From: Pseudoroseomonas aestuarii
GTDB taxonomy: Bacteria; Pseudomonadota; Alphaproteobacteria; Acetobacterales; Acetobacteraceae
Direction of reading: 5' to 3'
DNA length: 64,000 bases
Assembly: GCF_042651065.1 (NCBI RefSeq)
Contig: NZ_JBHSCH010000012.1
Coordinates: forward strand, 15,716 to 79,715
Shown here one piece after another: positions 1-6,703 of the stretch. The number at the start of each line of letters is the position of its first letter. Within the stretch, counting starts at the first letter, position 1. The position numbers and the translations under genes were made by a program. The notes below the pieces were generated by a model. That model made no database searches. It saw only the letters and a list, made by a program, of their open reading frames with translations, and was not told the DNA's origin.

Positions 1-46
1 GCTTCCAATGGAGATCGGCCAGGTACTGCCGGAACTCTGCAGGCAT
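1..46 (-). CDS. Start of a possible XRE-like DNA-binding protein, cut by the window edge
   Basis: On the minus strand an ATG at 46-44 opens a frame that stays open to the window edge. It begins MPAEFRQYLADLHWK. This resembles the N-terminus of small helix-turn-helix proteins common in Acetobacteraceae and Rhodospirillales, which often start M-x-PAEFR-x-x-L-x-x-L-G-W. Only 15 codons are visible, so the family call rests on that short match. The AT-rich stretch upstream could carry its promoter. Confidence 0.4.
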   Translation of the reverse strand, partial: MPAEFRQYLADLHWK

Positions 47-118
47 CAGACGAGATGTACAGCCGGCCGCGCGCTATAGCGCTGCGCAGCCACCAGAGGC
101 GGTTTACCAATCGTCCAA

Positions 119-145
119 AAAATAAGATTAATATTTTAATAACAA
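119..145 (-). promoter_or_regulatory. AT-rich candidate promoter for the leftmost minus-strand gene
   Basis: Positions 117-150 are the most AT-rich stretch in the left part of the window. Read on the minus strand, TTGTTA (145-140) and TATTTT (124-119) form a -35/-10 pair with a 15-base spacer, slightly short for sigma-70. It lies about 70 bases upstream of the ATG at 46. It could instead be a composition scar from insertion. Confidence 0.25.
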
Positions 146-260
146 ACCATTGAAGTCTGACGACACAACTCTGGATTGCGCGTCACCAGCTCTGCCTTGA
201 GTATTGTGAGGGCGCCGAACCGGCGCAGCGATCCAGCGAATGCCAGGACGTCATGCTTCC

Positions 261-773
261 ATGCCGTATTCACTCTATGAAATACGCCCTTGTCCCGATG
301 GCTTGATGGACGAAGCCTGGCACGGCAGCCCATTCCAGGGCCCCTGCTGGGTCATCACGACATCTCCCACGCGTGCCCGCTTCTGGGCCGCAGGCGCTTT
401 CACGAAGTCCCTGGCTGAACCAGCCGGTGCGGCAACACCCTCGCCCTGGCTGCGGCCCTCCCTGGTCAGCGTCTACGAGCGAGAGCGATGCGCGGCAGCA
501 GATCCCCGGCAGGAGGGTATTGTCCTGGTGCAGGATCGGACCGGCTCTGAAGTGCTGCACTCTTCGATGAGTGTCAGCTCTTGGGTCGTCCAAGCAGCCT
601 CTTCTGCGCAAGCCGGTCGCGACAGGCAGGCCAGTTTGTGCCTGGTGATCTCGCAGACCCTGGCTTTGACAGGAGCAGCTCCTCCAGCGCGACGCCCGCA
701 CCCCTTCAAGGCATACAGTGACCGCCAGACCGGCCTTCGTATCACCCTGGCGGGCTGCGATCTGTTCGTCTGA
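261..773 (+). CDS. Hypothetical protein; N-terminal half looks real, C-terminal half looks like read-through
   Basis: The frame from ATG 261 encodes 170 residues. The first 75 or so (MPYSLYEIRPCPDG, then SPFQGPCWV and PSPWLRPSLV) look like a small conserved hypothetical protein of high-GC alphaproteobacteria, normally about 75-85 residues long. After PSLVSVYERE the sequence turns low-complexity and unlike a folded protein. A lost stop or small frameshift near 485 would explain this. There is no clear ribosome-binding site. Competing minus-strand frames over 270-934 have no recognisable content. No function is proposed. Confidence 0.35.
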   Translation: MPYSLYEIRPCPDGLMDEAWHGSPFQGPCWVITTSPTRARFWAAGAFTKSLAEPAGAATPSPWLRPSLVSVYERERCAAADPRQEGIVLVQDRTGSEVLHSSMSVSSWVVQAASSAQAGRDRQASLCLVISQTLALTGAAPPARRPHPFKAYSDRQTGLRITLAGCDLFV

Positions 774-905
774 AATCCACCCCGCCGGAGTGCTCCCCCT
801 GCAATTACCCAGGCCTCCTGGCCTCTCTTCCTGCAGGCCAGTTCGCAGTGACCATCAGGCTGGAGAGCGGCTGCCCTTCGCTGCCCCTCTGAATCCGGGC
901 GGTGT

Positions 906-1247
906 TTAATGGGCGAACGACATTTCGCACCCACCGATGCGCCAGGGCGTTGAGGGCCTGCACACGGCGCTTCCAGGCCTCGCGCCAGCCAGTGCCGGGC
1001 GCGCTGGCGCGCGGCGCTCTTCCCAGCCTGCCTGCACGGCCTCCGGCGGCGGCAGTACCGCCTCCAGCAGCTCCAGCACCACCACGCCGCGCTGGACGTC
1101 GTGGCGGTGCTCCAGGTACCCGGCCGCGCGCAGCTGGTGGTAGGCGTGCTGGATTGCGCGGCGCGTGTAGCCGAGCTGGGTGGCCGGCGAGGCAGTCAGG
1201 GTGAGCAGGCGCCCGGCCCGGTCAGCCAGTGAGCGCGCCAGCAGCAC
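906..1247 (-). CDS. Possible remnant of a winged-helix-like hypothetical protein
   Basis: This minus-strand frame has a possible GTG start at 1247. Its segment LGYTRRAIQHAYHQLRAAGY followed by LEHRHDVQRGVVVLELL has the look of a winged helix (recognition helix, then a beta wing). The last 40 residues are low-complexity and probably not part of a fold. No partner gene or ribosome-binding site supports it. It may be a decayed regulator or a chance frame. Confidence 0.3.
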   Translation of the reverse strand: MLLARSLADRAGRLLTLTASPATQLGYTRRAIQHAYHQLRAAGYLEHRHDVQRGVVVLELLEAVLPPPEAVQAGWEERRAPARPALAGARPGSAVCRPSTPWRIGGCEMSFAH

Positions 1248-1276
1248 CGGGAGCGCGCAGCCGCGCAGATGGGTTA

Positions 1277-2032
1277 TCAGATATCAGCCAAATCGGCGCG
1301 GGCCACCAAACGGGCTGCGGCGGCCGTGAAATGGCGCCGCGCACTGCTGCGTGCGGCTTCCGCATCACCGGCGGCGATGGCGGCATGAACCGCAATGTGC
1401 TCGGCCAGGACCGCGCCGCCAAGCTCCACCGCCATGGCGTTCTTCACCACCACGGAGGACAGGTGCATGCTTATCTGCACCGACATCATCTCAAGGAACA
1501 CCCGGACGTGCTCGTTCCCTGCCGCTGAGGCAATGGCAGCGTAGAAGGCATTCTCCGCCGCAACCCAGTCGGCGGCGCCGTCCCGACCACGCGCATCGGC
1601 GGCGACCAGGTTTGCGAGTTCCGCCTCCATCGCTTGCAGGTCGGCGGGGCGCCGGTGCAGCGCGGCGAGGGCAGCGGCATCGGCCTCCAGCCCGGTGCGC
1701 ATCTCCAGCAGCTTCGCCAGTTCCTGCCGCTTGGCGAAGCAGGCCGGCGAGATGCGGAAAACGCCGGAACGGGCCGGATCGGCGACAAAGGCGCCGCGTC
1801 CCTGCTGCTTCTCGACAAGCCCTTCCTGCTGCAGACGGGAGATCGCCTCGCGCACCACAGGGCGGCTGACGCCGAACTCGCTGGCGAGCTGCTGCTCGCC
1901 CGGCAGGCGATCCCCGGGCCCCAGGCGTCCGGCGCGTATCGCCTGTGTCAGTTCACCGGCCACGGCCTCCGGTAGGGTCGGGCCACGGCGGCGCAGAGAC
2001 GGGAAGGAGGTTCGGGTCACGTAGTATCCCAT
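1277..2032 (-). CDS. FadR-subfamily GntR transcriptional regulator
   Basis: A 251-residue regulator that probably represses the divergent dehydrogenase/TRAP operon. The N-terminal winged helix contains LPGEQQLASEFGVSRPVVRE, the classic GntR recognition-helix pattern, then LVEKQQGRGAFVADP as the wing. The C-terminal all-helical FCD domain (from about residue 90) has the EMRTGLEADAAALAA helix and the histidines near the end (AEHIAVHAAI) that usually bind a metal or carboxylate ligand. The ATG at 2032 gives normal family length. In-frame ATGs at 2062 and 2077 are possible; none has a strong ribosome-binding site. A palindrome lies upstream at 2089-2104. The likely effector is a hydroxy acid or sugar acid, inferred from the neighbours. 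Confidence 0.85.
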   Translation of the reverse strand: MGYYVTRTSFPSLRRRGPTLPEAVAGELTQAIRAGRLGPGDRLPGEQQLASEFGVSRPVVREAISRLQQEGLVEKQQGRGAFVADPARSGVFRISPACFAKRQELAKLLEMRTGLEADAAALAALHRRPADLQAMEAELANLVAADARGRDGAADWVAAENAFYAAIASAAGNEHVRVFLEMMSVQISMHLSSVVVKNAMAVELGGAVLAEHIAVHAAIAAGDAEAARSSARRHFTAAAARLVARADLADI

Positions 2033-2088
2033 GCGATGGAGGATCTGGCGGCCCGATGCCATCAAGGCGTCGCGCATCGCAAATCCAC

Positions 2089-2104
2089 TTGTAAGACATC
2101 TTAC
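2089..2104. promoter_or_regulatory. Candidate FadR-type operator between the regulator and the TRAP operon
   Basis: GTAAGACATCTTAC at 2091-2104 is a perfect 6+2+6 inverted repeat. The overlapping TTGTAAGACAT at 2089-2099 matches the FadR-subfamily consensus TNGTNNNACNA except for the last base. It lies in the 145-base divergent region between the repressor start (2032) and the dehydrogenase start (2178), so one bound dimer could control both genes. Confidence 0.6.
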
Positions 2105-2177
2105 GGTGTGCTGACGTCCACGCCAAGCACGACTGTTCCGGGCTTCAGGAGCAGAGCAGGGGAGGGTGACGGCAGGC

Positions 2178-3098
2178 ATGTCCGACGACGCGCGCAGCAT
2201 CGGCTTCATTGGACTGGGTGGCATGGGCGGCGGGCTGGTCCGCAACCTGCTGCGCAAGGGCCGCCAGGTCATGGTGGCCGACCGGCGCGAGGAAGCCGTG
2301 GCGCAACATGTGGCGCTCGGGGCGACTGCGGCCCCCTCGCTGGCCGCGATGGCCACCGCAGCCGACATCCTCGCCATCTGCGTCAACACCGCCGAGGATG
2401 TGGAGGCGCTGTCGCTCGGCCCTGACGGGCTGCTGGCGGCGATGCGCCCCGGCAGCATCCTGCTGGACCACACGACCACCAACCCGGAGGCGGTGCGGCG
2501 GATGAGCGAGGCGGCCGCCGGGCGCGGCATCGCCTATGCCGAAGCGCCGATGACCCGCACCCCTGTCCATGCCGAGCAGGGCTGCGTCAACGTGCTGTTC
2601 GGCGGCGAGGCGGCGCTGCTGGACTCGCTGCGGCCGGTCTTCGCGCTTTACGCCGAGAACGTGTTCCATATCGGCCCCGTCGGCCACGCCATCCGTCTGA
2701 AGCTGATCCACAACTACGTGGCCTTCGCCAATGTCGCCGCCTGGTGCGAGGGCTTTGCGCTGGCCGCCAAGGACGGACTGGATCTGGGGCGCGCGGTCGA
2801 GATCATCTCCGCCGCCGGCGGCCGCAGCGGCATGCTCGACCTCTACGGCCGCAAGACCCTGTCGCGCGACTTCAACCCCGGCATCAGCATCGCACTGGCC
2901 CGGAAGGACGTGAAGTACTACGCGCGCTGGCTGGAGAGCGCCGGCCTCCCGGGCTTCATGGCGGACAGCATCCACCAGACCTACGCGATGGCCGAGGCGC
3001 TGGGCTTCTCCGAGGAGAACTGCGCGGCCGTCATCAAGGCTTACGAACATTTCACCGGCATCGAGGCGACGCTGCCGGATGGCGCGAAAGCCGGCTGA
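2178..3098 (+). CDS. NAD(P)-dependent beta-hydroxyacid dehydrogenase (HIBADH/6PGDH family)
   Basis: A 306-residue oxidoreductase of the 3-hydroxyisobutyrate / tartronate-semialdehyde reductase family. The Rossmann motif is IGFIGLGGMGGGLVRNLL near residue 8. DHTTTNPEAVRRM and the glycine-containing EAPMTRTP segment follow, with the catalytic-lysine region at LKLIHNY around residue 175. Most relatives have a DAPVSGG loop here; EAPMTRTP is a substitution that may alter the substrate pocket. ATG 2178 follows GGAGG at 2161-2165; an upstream in-frame GTG (2166) abuts that site and is less likely. It is first in an operon with a TRAP transporter, so it probably oxidises the imported hydroxy acid. 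The substrate is unknown. Confidence 0.85.
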   Translation: MSDDARSIGFIGLGGMGGGLVRNLLRKGRQVMVADRREEAVAQHVALGATAAPSLAAMATAADILAICVNTAEDVEALSLGPDGLLAAMRPGSILLDHTTTNPEAVRRMSEAAAGRGIAYAEAPMTRTPVHAEQGCVNVLFGGEAALLDSLRPVFALYAENVFHIGPVGHAIRLKLIHNYVAFANVAAWCEGFALAAKDGLDLGRAVEIISAAGGRSGMLDLYGRKTLSRDFNPGISIALARKDVKYYARWLESAGLPGFMADSIHQTYAMAEALGFSEENCAAVIKAYEHFTGIEATLPDGAKAG

Positions 3099-3129
3099 GA
3101 CCGGCCGCATCGAAGGGGAGTCCAAGGCA

Positions 3130-4128
3130 ATGAACACCAACCGTCGCGCGCTGCTGCTGGGCAGCGCGGTGCTGGCCGCACCGGCCCTGCTTGGCCGCTC
3201 GGCCGCCGCCGCCACCACGCTGAAGCTGGCGCACCTCGCCGCCGACAGCCATCCCGGCCACAAGGCGGCGCTGCAGATGAAGGAGGCGGTCGAGCGCCGC
3301 TCCGACGGCGCCCTGAAGATCGACATCTTCCCGTCGAACCAGCTTGGCGCGCCACCCGAGCAGCTCGAGCAGACCAAGCTGGGCGTCATCGACATGAACC
3401 TGCCCACGCAGGGGGCGCTCGACAAGTACGAGAAGGCCTTCGCAACCGTGATGGCGCCCTTCATCTTCCGTGATCCGGCGCACGCCTTCGCCGTGCTGGA
3501 TGGCGCTTTCGCGGAGTGGAGCGCGCCACTGCTGGAGAAGCAGGGCCTGGTGCAGCTCGCCACCTGGGACTATGGCTTCCGCAACATCACCAACTCGCGC
3601 CGGCCGATCCTGACGCCGGACGACGTCAAGGGACTGCGCATCCGCACGCCGCCCGAGGTGCAACTGGTCGCCTGCATCGAGGCGCTGGGCGGCCGCGCCA
3701 CGCAGATCGCCTTCACCGAACTTCCCAGCGCGCTGAACCAGGGCGTGGTGGACGGGCAGGAGAACCCGGTCGGCGTCATCTGGCACATGAAGTTGCACGA
3801 GACGCAGCCGCACCTGGCGCTGACGCGGCACTGCTACAACAGCCTGGTGCATGTGATGAACCGCGGCCGCTGGCAGAAGCTCGACAAGAAGCAGCAGGAG
3901 CTTCTGCGCGAGGAAAGCGCCAACGCCGCGGCGCTGATGCGCCGCCTGGTGGCGGAGCAGGAGACGGAGGAGCTGCGCAAGCTGGAGGCGGCCGGCGTCA
4001 GGATCACCCGGCCCGAGCTGGAGCCGTTCCGCGCCGCGATGGGCCCGGCCTATGACCGCGTCGCCGCCTATGCGGGCCGCGCCAACATGGACCGGATGCT
4101 GAAAATTGTGCAGAGCGCCAGGGCCTGA
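3130..4128 (+). CDS. TRAP transporter periplasmic solute-binding protein (DctP family)
   Basis: A 332-residue periplasmic receptor that captures a carboxylate for the DctM/DctQ membrane pair. It starts MNTNRRALLLGSAVLAAPAL, a twin-arginine-like signal peptide ending near AAAA at residue 25. Mature features include FPSNQLGAPPEQLEQ, the GLRIRTPPEVQL strand carrying the arginine that normally salt-bridges the substrate carboxylate, and NQGVVDGQENP, a DctP hallmark. ATG 3130 is preceded by GGGGAG. An in-frame upstream start at 3079 overlaps the previous gene and would bury the signal peptide, so it was rejected. Confidence 0.9.
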   Translation: MNTNRRALLLGSAVLAAPALLGRSAAAATTLKLAHLAADSHPGHKAALQMKEAVERRSDGALKIDIFPSNQLGAPPEQLEQTKLGVIDMNLPTQGALDKYEKAFATVMAPFIFRDPAHAFAVLDGAFAEWSAPLLEKQGLVQLATWDYGFRNITNSRRPILTPDDVKGLRIRTPPEVQLVACIEALGGRATQIAFTELPSALNQGVVDGQENPVGVIWHMKLHETQPHLALTRHCYNSLVHVMNRGRWQKLDKKQQELLREESANAAALMRRLVAEQETEELRKLEAAGVRITRPELEPFRAAMGPAYDRVAAYAGRANMDRMLKIVQSARA

Positions 4129-4143
4129 GGCAGGGGCGCCGCC

Positions 4144-5427
4144 ATGACCGCCTTCCTCATCCTCGGTGCCGTGGTGGCGCTGATCGCGCTGGGCCTGCCT
4201 GTGGCGGTCGCCATCGGCGGCACCGGCATCGTCCTCTACCTGCTGGCCGACCAGGCCATGGTGCTGCCGATGCTGCCGCAGCGCATGTACGCGGCCGGCA
4301 CCAGCTTCACCCTGCTCGCCATCCCCTTCTTCGTCATGGCGGGCACCATCATGAACACCGCCGGCATCACCGACCGGCTGTTCCGGCTGGCCAGCGTGAT
4401 GGTCGGGCGGATGCGGGGCGGGCTCGGCCAGGTGAACGTGCTGGCCAGCCTGCTCTTCTCCGGCATGTCCGGCGCTGCGGTGGCCGATGCCGCAGGCCTC
4501 GGCCAGGTCGAGATCCGTGCCATGCAGAAGAGCGGCTACGGCCTCGGCTTCTCGGCCGCCGTCACCGCCGCCTCCTCCACCATCGGGCCCATCTTTCCGC
4601 CCAGCGTGCCCTTCGTCATCTATGGCGGCATCACCGGGGTCTCGGTGGTGCAGTTGTTCCTGGCGGGCGTCGTGCCGGGTCTGCTGATGACGGCGGTGAT
4701 GATGGTCGTCGTCGCCGTCACCGCGCGGCTGCGCAACTACCCGCGTGAGGCACGGCCGACCCTGCGGGAGGCAACCGTCGCGGTGCTGGGCGGCGTGCTG
4801 CCGCTCGGTGCCCCGGCGCTGCTGATCGGCGGCCTGCTCGGCGGCCTGTTCACGCCGACCGAGGCCGGCGTGGTCGCCTGCGCCTATGCATTGTTCCTCG
4901 GCATGGTGGTGTACCGGGAGATCACCTGGCGCCACCTCCCGGGCATCCTGTGGTCCACCGCGCGCTCCACGGCCGTCATCATGTTCGTCATCGCGGCCTC
5001 CGGCTTCTTCGGCTGGATGCTGACGCACCAGCGGGTGCCGGACGCGCTGGTCTCCGGCCTGCTCTCCGTGGCCGATGGCCCCATGGCGGCCACCATGCTG
5101 ATGCTGGCAGTGCTGCTCGTGCTCGGCATGTTCATCGAGGGCGTGGCCATCATCGTCATCACCACGCCCTTGTTCATGCCGGTGGTGCAGCATTTCGGCA
5201 TCGACCCGCTGCAGTTCGGCGTCATGCTGGTACTGACGACGGCGATCGGCCTGCTGACGCCACCTGTGGGCATGGTGCTGTTCGCCATCTGCACCGTCTG
5301 CCGTGTCCGCATGGGGGAGCTGGTGGCGGAGCTCTGGCCTTACCTGCTGGGAATCCTTGTCGTGACCCTACTGGTCGCTTTCATCCCCGCGGTCTCTACC
5401 CTGCTGCCGCATTACTGGGCCCGCTGA
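4144..5427 (+). CDS. TRAP transporter large permease (DctM family)
   Basis: A 427-residue inner-membrane protein with about 12 hydrophobic segments that carries out sodium-driven uptake with DctQ and DctP. Family signatures include FSGMSGAAVADAAGLG near residue 100, SSTIGPIFPPSVPFVIYG near 150, LFTPTEAGVVACAYA near 235 and LGLLTPPVGMVLF-like residues near 375. It begins 15 bases after the receptor gene and is followed one base later by DctQ, so the gene order is P-M-Q instead of the usual P-Q-M. Confidence 0.92.
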   Translation: MTAFLILGAVVALIALGLPVAVAIGGTGIVLYLLADQAMVLPMLPQRMYAAGTSFTLLAIPFFVMAGTIMNTAGITDRLFRLASVMVGRMRGGLGQVNVLASLLFSGMSGAAVADAAGLGQVEIRAMQKSGYGLGFSAAVTAASSTIGPIFPPSVPFVIYGGITGVSVVQLFLAGVVPGLLMTAVMMVVVAVTARLRNYPREARPTLREATVAVLGGVLPLGAPALLIGGLLGGLFTPTEAGVVACAYALFLGMVVYREITWRHLPGILWSTARSTAVIMFVIAASGFFGWMLTHQRVPDALVSGLLSVADGPMAATMLMLAVLLVLGMFIEGVAIIVITTPLFMPVVQHFGIDPLQFGVMLVLTTAIGLLTPPVGMVLFAICTVCRVRMGELVAELWPYLLGILVVTLLVAFIPAVSTLLPHYWAR

Positions 5428-5428
5428 C

Positions 5429-5956
5429 ATGGAACAGCTCAAGACGATCGACCGCGGCATCGGCTTCGCGCTGCGCTTCCTGGCTGCGGGGGCGCTGGCG
5501 CTGCTCATGCTGCTCGTCGCGGCGAACATCCTTGGCCGCGCCGCCGGCATGGCCGAGATCGCCTGGGTGGGGGAGGGGGTGGAGTTCCTCTTCGCCTGGA
5601 TGGTCTTCCTGGGCGCCGCCGAGCTGTGGCGGGAGGGTGGGCACTTCGCCGTCGACGTGCTGCTGCAGGCGTTGCCGCAAGGCCTCGCTCGCCGGGTGCT
5701 GCGCCTGCTCGTCACGCTGTGCTGCCTGGCCTTCGCGCTGATCCTGGGCTGGTACGGCCTGAACCTGGCGCTGGACGCCAGTGCCACCTCGCCGATTCTC
5801 GAGCTGCCGGTCGCTGCCTGGTACGCTGCCATCCCTGTCAGCGCCGCGCTGATGACGCTGGCCTCCCTGCGCGATCTCGTCCTGCTGGTCATCGAGCCTG
5901 CGGCCGAGGGGCACCCTGCCGACGTTCCTGTTCAGGAGACGGCTTCGAAATGCTGA
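5429..5956 (+). CDS. TRAP transporter small permease (DctQ family)
   Basis: A 175-residue membrane protein with four predicted transmembrane segments (about residues 15-37, 48-68, 88-110 and 128-150). The conserved pattern WVGEGVEFLFAWMVFLGAAE then WREGGHFAVDVLL is typical of DctQ. It stabilises or assists the large permease. Its ATG starts one base after the dctM-type stop, indicating coupled translation. No clear terminator follows; a gene-poor spacer comes next. Confidence 0.88.
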   Translation: MEQLKTIDRGIGFALRFLAAGALALLMLLVAANILGRAAGMAEIAWVGEGVEFLFAWMVFLGAAELWREGGHFAVDVLLQALPQGLARRVLRLLVTLCCLAFALILGWYGLNLALDASATSPILELPVAAWYAAIPVSAALMTLASLRDLVLLVIEPAAEGHPADVPVQETASKC

Positions 5957-6499
5957 TCGACCATCGGACCTGCATCTGCCGCCCTGGCGCCACCCGCAGG
6001 CACCTTGCCTTCCACGGAAAGCGGGGCTGAAGGGTGGCAGCGCCGCTGCCCCGGAGAGCCGCTGGCATACGACCGGGACCAGCCCGGGACCAGCAATGTG
6101 AAGAGCTGCGCCCACATCCGGGCTTATGAGGACGCCGCCGACCGGGCAACGGAACGCCGATCATCCGGCGCCGGCTGGTCCACCCACCGCCGGGCGCTCC
6201 AGCCCCTGGCCCGGAGCGACAGCCCTTCTTCGGCATAGAGCCGATGGCCTTCTTCGGCACAGAGCCGGTGGCCGCCCTTCCGGTCCTCCGGCCAGCCTTC
6301 CCGCCGGAGCGGCACGGGCAGGCGCCGCTAGCCGGACCAGGGCCGCGGCCGGCCGCTGAGCCCGGGAGAGTAGCGTCCCGAGTGGAGCGGTTTCGAGGGC
6401 CAGGACCACATTCGTCACCCCCAAAGCCGGGGGGAGCCGCCATGCTCGGCAGCGCCTATCAATCTTTGACATTCCGCCTGAATTATCATTCCTTGCCGC
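5957..6499. other. Gene-poor spacer of about 540 bases
   Basis: No convincing coding sequence is seen on either strand. The frames here are Arg/Pro/Gly-rich and unlike folded proteins. The stretch holds a two-copy 24-base tandem repeat (6224-6271). Near its right end TTGACA at 6466-6471 could be a -35 element for the ParD-like gene, but no -10 box with normal spacing is evident. Confidence 0.5.
6224..6271. repeat. Two-copy 24-base tandem repeat
   Basis: CCTTCTTCGGCATAGAGCCG plus ATGG (6224-6247) is followed directly by CCTTCTTCGGCACAGAGCCG plus GTGG (6248-6271), with two mismatches between copies. The unit is a multiple of three, but no credible protein contains it. Confidence 0.8.
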
Positions 6500-6697
6500 A
6501 TGCCTCGCCAGATCTGCAAGAACGTCTCCATCACTCCGGCCATGGACCGCTTCATCCTGGAGCGGGTCTCCTCCGGCCGCTATCAGAACGCCAGCGAGGT
6601 CGTTCGGGCAGCGCTCCGGGTCCTGGAACGGGAGGAGGCCGTCGAGCAGGAGCGGCTCCTGAGGCTTGCAGCCTGCCCGGCCGAGATGGAGCGCTAG
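6500..6697 (+). CDS. ParD-like ribbon-helix-helix antitoxin, orphan and short
   Basis: A 65-residue protein. NVSITPAMDRFILERVSSGR followed by YQNASEVVRAALRVLEREE is a strong match to the ParD/CopG ribbon-helix-helix DNA-binding domain. Complete ParD proteins usually have 80-95 residues, with a C-terminal tail that wraps the ParE toxin. Here that tail is replaced by a short RLLRLAACPAEMER end. No ParE-like gene follows; a histidine kinase starts seven bases after the stop codon. It may be a remnant of a toxin-antitoxin pair or a repurposed repressor of the kinase gene. Confidence 0.7.
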   Translation: MPRQICKNVSITPAMDRFILERVSSGRYQNASEVVRAALRVLEREEAVEQERLLRLAACPAEMER

Positions 6698-6703
6698 AGA
6701 GCC

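Noticed and set aside
3052..5193. 713-residue minus-strand frame across the first TRAP operon
   Set aside because: It is the antisense of clear dehydrogenase-end, DctP and DctM genes and is His/Gly/Gln-rich without any domain; a typical shadow frame in GC-rich DNA.
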